NCBI GenBank assembly: GCA_030386875.1
Contig: CM059569.1
Span: forward strand, 40,835,842 to 40,899,841
Reading direction: 5' to 3'
DNA: 64,000 nucleotides
From: Morinoia aosen
Taxonomy: Eukaryota > Arthropoda > Malacostraca > Amphipoda > Talitridae
The notes under the pieces are model-generated. The model was not told where the DNA came from. It did not search any database and worked only from the letters and a program-made list of their open reading frames with translations. A program made the translations under genes and the position numbers. Below, piece by piece: positions 1-9,867 of the stretch. Positions within the stretch are counted from its first letter, which is position 1, and each line of letters starts with the position of its first letter.

Positions 1-730
1 ATAGGGAAGAACAGACAGTGTATAAAATGCTTTTAAATCACTAAACGTTATTTGACAAGAAAGTAGGGGAAAACGAGCACTGAATTAAATGCTATTGCTA
101 GGTAATCAATATGCTAAGTTCATGTTTATTCGTACGCTCCTGACGGAAAAATATCTTCTTTGAGTGTGACTCAGAGTTTTTTGTATCGTGACATGCAGAC
201 ACTAACAAACCACGATTTTTTTACATGTTACAGATGGATATTTTGTACCTTTATTTTATTGTACTTTATTTACCTTTGAAGACGATGAAAATTGCTAATC
301 ATATTTACTAAGACACTCGCTCTATAAAATTCGATATTACGGTCCATTTATAAAAACCAACGTTTTGACGCACGAATATCATCTTCATGCTGGAAAATAC
401 AGAGTAAATTTTACAGCCACAATAATAAAAAAAATTAACTCAACTGCAAAAACAGAATCAGACGATATGAAAAAACCAACACATCAGATTGCAAGATGTC
501 TAGAGGCGAATATTTGGCACAATAGGAATTTCCCGTGGAAACACGATGCGGCAATTGGAAAAGAAAAACTAGTGATTGGATTAATGACTAGTTTTTTTAA
601 TGACAGCAGACTGAAAAATAAACTGTTTAGAAGCCTCTTAGTACATGCAGGTGCCTCAATACCTAAAAGGAACAATAAAATAGTTATATTTTGATTTACG
701 ATTTACGAAATTATTCTCATAATTCTATTC
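1..730. other. AT-rich sequence, no gene recognised
   Basis: This is AT-rich, apparently unique DNA. A 109-codon frame on the plus strand (365-694) begins only at a TTG and has no recognisable domain, and a shorter frame lies antisense to it. I see no splice-site or promoter pattern that would support either as a gene. Confidence 0.5.
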
Positions 731-1035
731 AAAAAGATGTTTTTTGATTGCGTATCATATTAATCACTTCCAAAAGATATTCTATGATTGCGTATCATAT
801 AAATCACTTCCAAAAGACATTCTATGATTGCGTATCATATAAATCACTTCCAAAAGATATTCTATGATTGCGTATCATGTTAATCACTTTCAAAAGATAT
901 TCTATGATTGCGTATCATATAAATCAGTTCCAATAGATATTCTATGATTGCGTATCATATAAATCAGTTCCAAAAAATATTTTATTTAATCCGTACCATA
1001 TAAATCAGTACAAAAAGATATTTTATGATTGCGTG
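731..1035. repeat. 40-bp tandem repeat, about 7.5 copies
   Basis: The core tgattgcgtatcatat recurs at 745, 785, 825, 865, 905 and 945, exactly 40 bp apart, with single-base variants such as cacttc/cagttc. The last copies (about 981 and 1026) are degenerate. The unit is AT-rich and unlike any other array in the window. Confidence 0.92.
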
Positions 1036-1219
1036 ACTGCCTAGTGCTTATAAATATATAAACGATCGTATTCTTTAAACTTCATTACGAATAAAAGGAT
1101 TTTTGTAATAACAACAAAACACTCCTCCGGCCCAAATGTTCAGCCGGATCTCAGAACAACTTTCTCAGCCGCCATAGTTCTGTGAGAGCCTGAAACTACT
1201 TTATAAGTGTTAGAGCAAA

Positions 1220-1340
1220 AGAATATATACATGAGAAAAAACAGCAAATATACATAAGAAACAATGACAAAAAATACACAAGAAACAATAGCAAATATAC
1301 ACAAGAAAGAAGAGCCAATAAACATAAGGAAGAATAGCTA
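1220..1340. repeat. Degenerate 23-25-bp A-rich tandem repeat
   Basis: About four to five imperfect units built on gcaaatatacacaagaaa start near 1243, 1266, 1291 and 1314. The plus strand is purine-rich. The minus-strand frame through it (1140-1325) is a run of hydrophobic and aromatic residues that follows from the base composition, so I do not call it a gene. Confidence 0.65.
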
Positions 1341-2554
1341 GAGAAAAAAGAAATACTGAATTATTCAGTCACAACAGCCGTGGGCCAGGCAGAGAGAAGA
1401 CAACCCTTCTAGATGCAAATTTAAACATTGAGACGTTTGCTGCGGGCGAATTTAGGCAAGTGTGTTTAGTGGCATTCTTATGAGCAGCTCAGGATGTTCG
1501 CGTCGAAATTTGACTCTAAGCATCACTGAGCAGAGCCTATATACAACAGCTCGGTATGTAGGATACAGTCTGCTCATCTCAATGTTGGGTGTTTGTTAAA
1601 TTATGATGCTTTATTCTCAGTCCTTAAGAGAAATTATTCATTAGTTTTTGTTTTAACTCCTGCACAAAAATCATTCATAATCGCAGACATCTAGAAAACA
1701 TGCATTAGAAGGAAATATAATTACCTGGCTAAACGTTCAATAAAATTTTTTTCTTACCTATGACTTCCTGTTAAGTAAAATGACTCACAAAGAATACAAT
1801 GGATTCAATGCGCAATAACTACATTTAAAATTTAATCCTTCGATATTAGGATTTAAAGTCCAAGTCTTTACAACTCCATCAATATCCCCAGCGCCTCTCA
1901 ACTCAACTTGTTCTACAGCGACGGTCACTGAGCACTTTTATAATAACAGAAGCCTGCTATTCCGAAATTAGCTCGCTAAAACCTTCGTCCATGCGGGCTG
2001 CTACCGTAAAATTTAATTACGAATGACAGCGAGATTTGTCTTAATTTCCTGTAAATCTTCGAAATGAGGTACTGATCAATTTCTTCGATGGACGGACACT
2101 AACTTCAATTCTTACCCGATGTGACAAGGGATGGCAAATTATTAAAATACTAGTCTACACAACCCGTCTAAAATAACACGATTCAATATTTTCCTTGAAT
2201 ACATTCTCCAGATGTAGATGACAAACAAATATATCCATCTCAATAGTACACACGATTTAAATATTCTTGTTCTTGTGCACCGGTGAAACTCGTATCACAG
2301 ATGCGGTCGTTAAGCATCCCTATGAGCGCTACAGAGAGACGCTCCGAAGACGTTACAGAGGTGTTTCATCGGTGTAGAGAGATAGCAAATATCTGACCAA
2401 TGTAGCAATTATAGCAAGACTTGCTAAGATTTAACAAATGAAAATGAAACTTTCATCCACGACTCTTAAAAGGCCGAAGAAACAAGTACACACACACAGG
2501 CCAGCTCGCTATTATGACCCTATACTTGTGTGACCTGCGAGCCAGGCTCCGATG
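1341..2554. other. Non-coding sequence, no feature recognised
   Basis: This stretch is AT-rich and apparently unique. No frame above 60 codons, no tandem repeat and no recognisable transposon end was seen. Confidence 0.5.
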
Positions 2555-2800
2555 ATGGCTCTGGCGAGAGCTCTTTTTATGTTTCGTTCTGAAACGAATA
2601 AAAATACTTCATACTCTTTGATAGAAAAATACTCCTTGTTTTGAAGTTGAGATCAGTGAAAGATTTAGACTCCATATAATTATTCTGTGACTCTGGCTCT
2701 AGATCTGTTTTTAGGTTTCATTCTGAAACGAGTAAACGATATTTTCTACTCTTTGTTAGAGAAGTACTCCTTATTTTGAATTCTAGTACTGTATCGGAAC
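2555..2800. repeat. Two diverged direct copies of a ~135-bp unit
   Basis: The segment around 2573-2650 (motif gtttcgttctgaaacga) is repeated at about 2708-2785 (motif gtttcattctgaaacga) with roughly 20% divergence. The first copy is followed by a segment (2646-2690) containing ttgagatcagtgaaagattt. That segment is itself matched at 2914-2960, after the adjacent 22-bp array, so this is a compound repeat locus. Confidence 0.7.
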
Positions 2801-2851
2801 GATTTGAAGTAATTATTTGTAATATTTAACCCAACAACGAAAACACATAAC

Positions 2852-2950
2852 GAGATCAGTAAAATCTCATGTTGAGATCAGTAAAATCTCATGTTGAGAG
2901 CAGTAAAATCTAATATTGAGATCAGTCGAAGATTCAGACCCTTTATACTA
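2852..2950. repeat. 22-bp tandem repeat, about four copies
   Basis: Units beginning gagatcagtaaaatctcatg start at 2852, 2874, 2896 and 2918, exactly 22 bp apart. The last copy merges into a copy of the 2646-2690 segment, so the array appears to have grown from one end of the neighbouring compound repeat. Confidence 0.9.
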
Positions 2951-3371
2951 ATTTTGTGACACAATGTGAATGCCAGAAAATGAAAATCTAAGCTGCTACT
3001 GGAAGTCTGGAAATCTTCAGAGGGAAAATGCCTGGAGTGAATTGGGGTGGTTGGCTTTATCTGTCGGAGCGGAGCGGCAAGCGGCTGTGCCCAATGGCGC
3101 AGAAGAAGACCGATGGGTCGATATTGAGGTCACTATTGGTAGTGTTAGTGGTTCCTGCGATGCCTGCTGGTAGTGACACTATTATGGCTGCCACCCCAAC
3201 TCAATATTAAAATTCCCCGATATTAGGTCTATCATACACCCGAGTAAAATATAACGAGGCTCAAACGTACTTATTTAATTAAAAACCTGAATAATTTATT
3301 TACCACAAGCGATACCGAAGTAGATTGTTTCTTTAGTCTAGAATACTGGTCAAATTTGAGTATAGCTTGGA
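2951..3371. other. Non-coding, contains a diverged dispersed repeat
   Basis: Two overlapping plus-strand frames of 60-67 codons (2970-3173 and 3028-3210) lie in a moderately GC-rich patch but show no known domain. Positions about 3285-3330 resemble 14205-14250 (shared motif caatttattta / taatttattta followed by acaagc and gtagattgtt-like sequence), which suggests fragments of an old interspersed element. Confidence 0.4.
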
Positions 3372-3530
3372 ATGAAAATTGCTTATTCTGGTACTCTCGC
3401 TTTTGTAACTGTAAACATTTCATGTCCAATTGCTATACAGGACTCGTTGTCCGGGGTGGTAGCAAAATACTATGGTAAGCTGCAATTTTGGGCTTTCTTG
3501 TTACGCCCGAATAAGCTCAATCACTTTTAG
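3372..3530 (+). repeat. Dispersed repeat copy 1 with exon-like conserved frame
   Basis: A stretch of about 100 bp (3401-3500) is repeated in direct orientation 2,375 bp downstream (5776-5875). In both copies one frame stays open and encodes nearly the same peptide, here containing CPIAIQDSLSGVVAKYYG. In this copy the frame runs from an ATG at 3372 to a stop at 3528-3530 (52 codons). The core 3441-3474 is preceded by tatacag and followed by gtaagc, so it resembles a small internal exon. The peptide family is not recognised. It may equally be a fragment of an unclassified transposon. Confidence 0.4.
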
Positions 3531-5460
3531 AGCTACCTACCATCAACTTCTGAAGCATCCTAATCCTATCTCCCTGAAAATACAAGTTTCACAACTCGAT
3601 TTTAAAAGGCTGAAAAAAAGTTTTGGAATAAAACACGATAGTAACGGAGTAAATCGTAAATATTTCTAAAAGTAAGTGCCCTTCGATGTTCATCATAAGA
3701 TTCTCTGTTCTGCCATATTACTTACAAATGGAAACCAACGAAACACGTGTTCATAACTATTTGAGAAGACGTTGGTAAACATTGCATTGAAACGGTCATT
3801 TCGCTCAACTGGCACCAGTCTCAACATATCAGTTGGATGTGCTTTTCTTACTGCTTAGTAAGAAAAGTGATTTTGTATTTTAAAGTGATGTTCGAAAGTA
3901 TGTTGTGAATTAATCAGAAAACCAGAGATAACAAATTACTCTGCGGTACTTGAGGGTCGTACATTTTCAAAATTTATGTCGCACCAAAAAAAAATTTTTC
4001 CAAAAACTTGGCGATTTTACTGTCAAAATAAAATAGAATCCTCATTTCCTGGCTAGGTCGAGCTTTGTGTAGTACGGCCACAGCGACAGATATTTCTACA
4101 CATCTTTATTCTAGCCAAAATTGCTATTGAAAACTAAATTCAAAATTGTACAAAAATATTTGCAACCTCGGATGATATTTCCGTGACTTTATGAACCGCT
4201 TTCAGGCAGGGACGAAAAAACTTCTGCATACTATTAATGAGCAGAAAATTCCGCACATGCACTGAGGATCGCAGTGGCATTTCAATACAGAATTCATCGG
4301 GCATTGAATTTGTACCTCAGAGCCACAGGGCACAAAGCAGCAGGCAACGTGCAACACGTTCAAAACTTATAATTCTTATCCATTCGTAAGGTATTCATTG
4401 AACGAGAACTTACAAAAGCTATTTCTATAAATGATGAGGTTCATTTGGAATTCTTGACTGTTGTACCCTATGAGGCTTAAGCCGTGCTCAAGTCACTTAC
4501 ACTATGACCGCAAAGTGCGCCACCGGTGGCCACGAAGAAGATTTTCAAAATGCTGCTGATCGACCAGTAGTCACAAACTCAAATCTAACGAATGCTTAAT
4601 TACAGCAAAATAAAGGCACAATCCAGTTAATGTTTGCTATTTTCAAAAATTGCATGCTATAATTGATTTTAAATTTGAGTTGAATACTGAACTTCAGCTT
4701 AACTAATTGCGATCAGGCTATTATTCGTCCAAATTTTTCACATGGTACGAAAATGGCGTCTACGTAACTTTTTGCACGTTCTCTATGTCGAACGTGATGG
4801 TACTGTAGGCCATCTGGCGAGTGCTCCTTTAAGTGTTCGTATGCAAAGTTTATCTGAGATGCAAGAGAAAAGTTTCAAAGTTTGATGTCCAACGATGATA
4901 TTCCTTTCCAATGACAGTTCCCTTTAATATTGCGATGACCTGCACGTTTGATGGCAATGTACCGCCTGCAGATACATCAATCTCCATTAAAATGTTAACT
5001 GATGCATCTTAATTGAACGCTAACATGGTTAGATAAAATTACAATCGCAAATTAAATTACAATGCTAACATGGGTACAGATTAACACGAAACTTAAAATC
5101 CCTCCACACGCTTGAATTCAGTACTGGTAAAGTACGTTCAAAAACGGATCGGAAAAAAAATTCCTCCCACAAAGCCAATTACTTAAAACTGAAGAGGTAA
5201 TATACGGACGTGGATATCAGCGTCGAGATTGATATTTTTTATCATTTAACCAGTTTGGATGGGCGTGGTTGGTGATACTAGGAGCAGCTGCTGCCGTTGA
5301 GATAGTCTCGGAAGCGTTGCGCTGCCCACATGATACCAGGGCATTTGTTCTCCCTATGGGACATTTTGTTCTGCCGGCTTGGTTTGTTTGCCATGGAGGA
5401 TACCAACGCAACTCCTTGTGAAGTTTCAGGAGCAGAACTGATTTCTATCTCGAGTTACTG
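3531..5460. other. Non-coding sequence, no gene recognised
   Basis: This is AT-rich and unique at the level I can see. A minus-strand 64-codon frame (5217-5411) and the start of a plus-strand frame at 5330 lie in a somewhat GC-rich patch, but neither shows a known domain. No RNA gene or transposon ends were recognised. Confidence 0.45.
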
Positions 5461-5526
5461 GGTACAGGGAAGGTACAGCCTGGTACAGCACAGGGTACAG
5501 GTGAGGTACCGCCTGGTACAGTACAG
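5461..5526. repeat. 33-bp tandem duplication
   Basis: Two adjacent 33-bp units, each with the pattern ggtacag...cctggtacag, occupy 5461-5493 and 5494-5526 and differ at only a few bases. The duplication is in frame with a 137-codon plus-strand frame (5330-5743), which has no known domain. Confidence 0.85.
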
Positions 5527-5758
5527 GAATACAAAAAGGGATGTTTCACACGACTCATTTTATTCCAGAATGTTCCTCAGAGAAATGCTTCTTGATAATT
5601 TGATTTCAAGACTCAGCAGTTTCACCAAAATTTACTACAATATTAGGAGACAAACTTGGTCAGTTTTAGAAAATACCGCACATCATGTTATTTACAGGTC
5701 CAGCATGGTTGGCATCACGTCTGAATTTGCTACAGCAAGATAGCATTGCTCAACGCAT
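5527..5758. other. Short interval between repeats, no gene recognised
   Basis: This is the tail of the unsupported 137-codon plus-strand frame followed by AT-rich sequence. No motif was recognised. Confidence 0.4.
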
Positions 5759-5878
5759 CAATATTTTACTTACACTTGTGTAACGGTAAACATTTCATGT
5801 CCTATTGCTATACAGGACTCATTGTCCAGGGTGATAGCTAAAGACTATGGTAAGCTGCAATTTTGGACTTCCTCATAG
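5759..5878 (+). repeat. Dispersed repeat copy 2 with exon-like conserved frame
   Basis: This is the second copy of the element at 3372-3530. The open frame encodes CPIAIQDSLSRVIAKDYG and stops at 5876-5878. The core 5816-5849 is again preceded by tatacag and followed by gtaagc. Of eight base differences counted over 29 aligned codons, four are silent third-position changes. This is compatible with past coding constraint, but the sample is too small to be decisive. Confidence 0.4.
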
Positions 5879-6402
5879 TAATTTAAAGCTTGGACTAGTC
5901 GCACTATTTAGTATTGAAGTTCGCGAATGTGAACTTTGCCTCGAAAATATTCAAATTGGCAGTAACATTTCAACCTGCCGGGTTTATTTCAACTGTCTTT
6001 TCCTCAAAGGGTCGAGAAAAATATTTGTACGTGTTTGAGAAGGGATCATAGCGTTCACACTCACTATAAGGCTTCTGACGAATTTCATTTCTACCTCCAG
6101 CATTTGCAGAACCGCATTAAAAATACGCCCGATTGACGCGTGACAGTGTCACACTAGAACTTACTGAATGAGTTTCCTGTGCAGCAAGTAGAATGGAATA
6201 AAATAAATGATGAGCACTTCTCTGTAATTTGGTTCATCTTGTTTAGCATCAGTAAGTTCAAATGAGCAATACCGTCCTCGTAGAATTGCAATGAAAAGAA
6301 TCACAAAATACTGAGCGTCTCAATAAAATGTACTCACTCCTTGTCTGCCCAGTCCCCGTGTATTTTGTTTTGGTGTTGGTACTTGTTGACATAAATACAA
6401 AT
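5879..6402. other. Non-coding sequence, no feature recognised
   Basis: AT-rich sequence. The only frame of note (5847-6038, 63 codons, plus) overlaps the repeat above in a different register and has no known domain. Confidence 0.45.
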
Positions 6403-6895
6403 TTACTGAGTCACTTCAGATCAAAATAAATTGAATTTAAAACAAATTGAATGTCATAACAGAAAAGTAAGTAGCACCTGAAGCAAAAACCTAAGCTACC
6501 TGAGTAAGCGCCGGCCAAAGACTAAACACCTTTTTTAACATTGTGTATACGAGTCGCGGCCCGAGTAATCGTCAGTCAAAGAATGATTAAAAAATTAAAC
6601 ATCATGACAGAAAAAATGGTAGCACCTGAAAACCACACGAGTTACCGTCAGTCAAAGAATGATTAAAAATATTAAACGTTAAAATGATCAAAATGTTGAA
6701 CGTATGACACCTGAATCAATAACAAAAATTGCACGCGCAATCGTCAATCAGAGAACAAGCACCTTAGTGAGGAACATTCTGTACTTGAGCAGCGGAGGGA
6801 CATGATGCAAATCTAACGAGTCAATTCAGATCAAAGGAAACTTAATTTTAAAAAAATTTTGTTTCATCACAGAGAAGGTTTTTGCACCTGAAACG
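6403..6895. repeat. Degenerate repeats of roughly 80-150 bp
   Basis: The motif agcacctgaa preceded by a cat(a/g)acagaaaa-like stretch recurs near 6470 and 6620, and as tgcacctgaaa near 6885. The phrase cgtcagtcaaagaatgatta occurs at about 6573 and 6645. The segment 6403-6485 also matches 6817-6895 overall (both begin gagtca-ttcagatcaaa). These look like decayed multi-copy units. Confidence 0.6.
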
Positions 6896-6917
6896 AAAAA
6901 AAATACACGAAAAATCG

Positions 6918-7072
6918 GTAGTACCTTTTTGTAATATTGGACTTCCTTTTTTGTAATATTATGCTCCTGTTAGTACCTTTTTGTAAGATTGGACTTCCTT
7001 TTTTGTAATCTTATGTTCCCGTTAGTACCTTCTTGTAATATTGGACATCCTTTTTTGTAAGATAATGTTCAT
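6918..7072. repeat. 52-bp tandem repeat, about 2.9 copies
   Basis: Units beginning gtacctttttgtaatattgg start at 6921, 6973 and 7025 (52 bp apart). Each unit contains two smaller ttttttgtaat half-units. Small substitutions distinguish the copies. Confidence 0.9.
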
Positions 7073-7390
7073 ATCCGAGTAGCGACGGAGCAAGTCTGTC
7101 GCAAGCCACTTTGTAGGGAGTGCGAGAGTTGGAGTCTCTGCAGCAGGCCCACGTAGGTCGTAAAGAGTGTGGCGGTCTGGGAGCGCACAGCCTCGTCTTT
7201 AGGAGGCAAGGACAGCTGTTTATTTTAGGCACTTGCCAGCAAATTGCATCTGCAGACCCGACACTAAAAGAGCGCGCCTGGTCACGTGCTGCCTCTACAT
7301 ATTATTGCTTCGCTAACTTTCTGATGTCGACCTGAGTTTCACTTTATTTGTTGCAGAGCTCCCGGGTGTAGGAGATACACCGGTAGTTTT
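7073..7390. other. GC-richer unique patch between repeats
   Basis: This block is less AT-rich than its surroundings. Frames exist on both strands (7120-7335 plus, 7011-7232 minus) but neither shows a recognisable domain. Its left edge, read on the minus strand, resembles plus-strand sequence near 8215-8245 (both contain ggatatga(a/g)cat), so a small inverted dispersed repeat is possible. Confidence 0.35.
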
Positions 7391-7920
7391 CATGTTTTTA
7401 GTTTATTTATTTCATTCATTTCATTTATTTTGTTTATTTTATTTTTTTTTATTTATTTTATTTTTTTTATTTATTTTATTTATTTTTTTTATTTTATTTA
7501 TTTTATTTTTTTATTTATTTATTTTTATTTATTTATTTTATTTATTTCATTTATTCTATTATTTCATTTATTTCATTTATTTTGTTTACTTTATTTATTT
7601 TATTTATTTTCTTTGTTTTACTTATTTTATTTATTTAATGTTTTATTTGCTTTCTTTATTTTATTCATTTTATTTATTTCATTTATTTTATTTATTTCAT
7701 TTATTTTATGTATTTTATTAATTTCATTTATTTCACTTATTTTATTTATTTTTTTTATACTTTTTTATATTTTTTCATTTATTTATTTATTTATTTTTCA
7801 TTTTTTTTTTTAATTATTTTATTCATATATTTTATTCATTTTATTTTATTTATTCATATTTGTTATAGTTATTTTACTTAATTTATTCATTTCATTTATA
7901 TTTCATGTTTTTATTTGTAT
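7391..7920. repeat. T-rich low-complexity tract (TTTAT/TTTCATT-like)
   Basis: About 530 bp consist almost only of T and A with scattered C, in runs such as tttatttcatttatttta. The two plus-strand frames across it (109 and 127 codons of Phe, Leu, Ile and Tyr) follow from this composition and are not genes. Confidence 0.95.
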
Positions 7921-8789
7921 TTATATTACTGGGAAAAGAAGAGGTTGCAAACTTAATGCGAGAACACTTAATGAACTAACGAATACTTAGCAAATTAATT
8001 AAGTTTTCTCCGCATGACCCCGGGATCCTTCGTAAAGACATACTTACTCTAGTAAGTATAATTTTAGTTCAGTTGAAAAAACCTGAAATTGGATCATTTT
8101 GTGCCTTCTGTCTACTTTGAATTCAAAAGTTATCAATTCGTTATTATACTAAAAAATAATCAATCATCAAGGTCCTCACAGTACTATGGACTTCACAAAA
8201 ATATTCCATCCACTTTAGGATATGAGCATTTCCTTCATAATAAAATTGAACCTCTTCAGAATTGTGAAATTTTAAATTTTCTAGTCGCGTTGTTCAGAAA
8301 TTAGCAGCATTACATGAGTGTGAGTGCGTGTAGGTTCAGGTCTCTCTTCAAATTAATTTCTCTAGTGCATCGTAATTATTTGCTTAATTAAATAAAACTT
8401 CAACGGACACCAAAAGCTGACCAACAGCGTTGAACTGATCATCTGTCTCAAGGAGAGCTAAGCTTTTGCATTTAAATAAGTTGAGCTTTCGTGCGCGTCA
8501 AATATTGGCAACATCTTACAACAAGACATTTCGCTCTAACGGTCCTGACTGCTACATGCAGCCAAAACTGTGTTAATGAAGCCATATGAAAATCATTTCG
8601 CACGTATTTTACCCGGAACGATTACCACCATCATCTCAGGCATCGTAAAGCTCACAGTTCACCAATTTTGAAGGCAACATCATCTTGCCTTCAATAACGG
8701 AATATACGGGTGGTGGTGTCAAATCAAGTGTGACTTTCGGCTTTTATCCGCAGCAATAATTCAGCTAATCCCTGCACAGCTGTAACCAG
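7921..8789. other. Non-coding sequence, no gene recognised
   Basis: AT-rich sequence. A 71-codon plus-strand frame (8089-8304) has no known domain. No promoter or splice pattern was seen. Confidence 0.45.
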
Positions 8790-8935
8790 CTAGTTAGTCA
8801 CATAAAATGCACACCAAAACACCGAACAAGTTACAATCCATTAGTTAATTAGAATGTAGAGTAAAACATCGAACAAGTTACAATCCGCTAGTTAGTCACA
8901 CAAAATATAGCGCAAAAATCGAACAGATGTTACGA
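8790..8935. repeat. 47-50-bp tandem repeat, about 2.8 copies
   Basis: The motif cgaacaagttacaatcc occurs at 8823 and 8870, with a degenerate copy (cgaacagatgtt) at 8920. The copies are linked by variants of tagttagtcaca. Spacing is 47 and 50 bp. Confidence 0.8.
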
Positions 8936-9161
8936 AACTCGAACTCAGCGCTGCAGGGCGTAGGTTATCTTCGACGGGCACCGAAATAATGCCGCCAATT
9001 TTGGGGGCAAAATCGAGAACATTTGAACAGACAACCAGAGCGAAGTTACTCTTTGCAACAGGGGAGATGGTTAGCATTAGGCACGGTAGAAGAAATAAGG
9101 TAGGGTCAAACCAGTCTTTCTTTCGTCGACCGTGTGACAATGCTGACCTCACGGCAACGAA
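8936..9161. other. Sequence left of the promoter-like cluster
   Basis: A 97-codon minus-strand frame (8892-9185) crosses the preceding repeat and this segment. It has no known domain. Base composition becomes more GC-rich toward the right. Confidence 0.35.
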
Positions 9162-9287
9162 CCAATAGCAGCGCTCATATTGCATCTGGCAACACTGCTA
9201 GCCCAAAATCTGGCACCGCTATTGGCCTAACGACATGTCGCAATGATGACGTCATAAAGTTTGTTTGAAATAAAGCCGTTCTATTGG
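9162..9287. promoter_or_regulatory. CCAAT-box and CRE cluster, possible promoter
   Basis: Three CCAAT pentamers lie within 126 bp: CCAAT at 9162-9166 and its complement ATTGG at 9221-9225 and 9283-9287. A perfect cAMP-response element, TGACGTCA, lies at 9247-9254 inside the longer palindrome atgacgtcat. CCAAT (NF-Y) and CRE (CREB/ATF) sites commonly occur together in animal promoters. The surrounding few hundred bases are GC-richer than the rest of the left part. I could not attach a gene on either side, so promoter function is an inference. Confidence 0.35.
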
Positions 9288-9867
9288 CTCACCGAACAAG
9301 AGGAGGCGTATTTTCCCCCACAGAAATGACTCTACCTTGTTTCCTCCACCGCATCACCAGACCAGGCAGGCGGAGGCACTCACATAAATCTGGCCCGGGA
9401 CACAGCGCGCCGGAGAGCGTTTCTAATGGCCTAATTTTGTTGACTAATTACCGCGCATTTTTGAGCGAGCGCCGTCGCTAATGGATACTCCGATGCTGCC
9501 ATTGATGTTCCCCATGAAGCTGATATTGGAATTTGGACAGCGAAAAGCAGAGACTTAGCAGAAGTTGCGACTGCACTCAGCCAAGGGCGGGTCTTTCTCT
9601 CGCCTGGCCAGCCTCGCTCGCGTCTCGTGGCCAGTCTCGCTGCTCACAACTTGTATACTACATTTTCCTTGCATACTACATAGTAATTCTAAAATCTAGA
9701 ATGCAATTCAAATTTCCAAGGATCTAGAGCAACTTTCACAAATGTTTAAATTGAGTGATTCAGGCCGGGATATTTCCCGGAACGAGTACCCGCATTCGGA
9801 ACCAAACTTCAGAACTGAATTGTGTCTTACATCAAAACGGGGAATGAAGCGAGACCAAACAATTGAG
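9288..9867. other. GC-richer unique sequence between promoter-like cluster and minisatellite
   Basis: Short plus-strand frames (9284-9481, 9533-9727) show no known domain. Positions 9570-9640 carry several c-t-c-g-rich triplets, and a tatacta-like AT motif lies near 9653. A frame starting at 9742 enters the following minisatellite after about 44 non-repeat codons. It has no recognisable domain. Confidence 0.35.

Noticed and set aside
365..694. 109-codon frame near the left edge
   Set aside because: It begins only at TTG, is AT-driven, and has no domain or supporting signals.
7392..7813. Phe/Leu/Ile-rich frames resembling membrane proteins
   Set aside because: They are translations of a TTTAT-like low-complexity tract.
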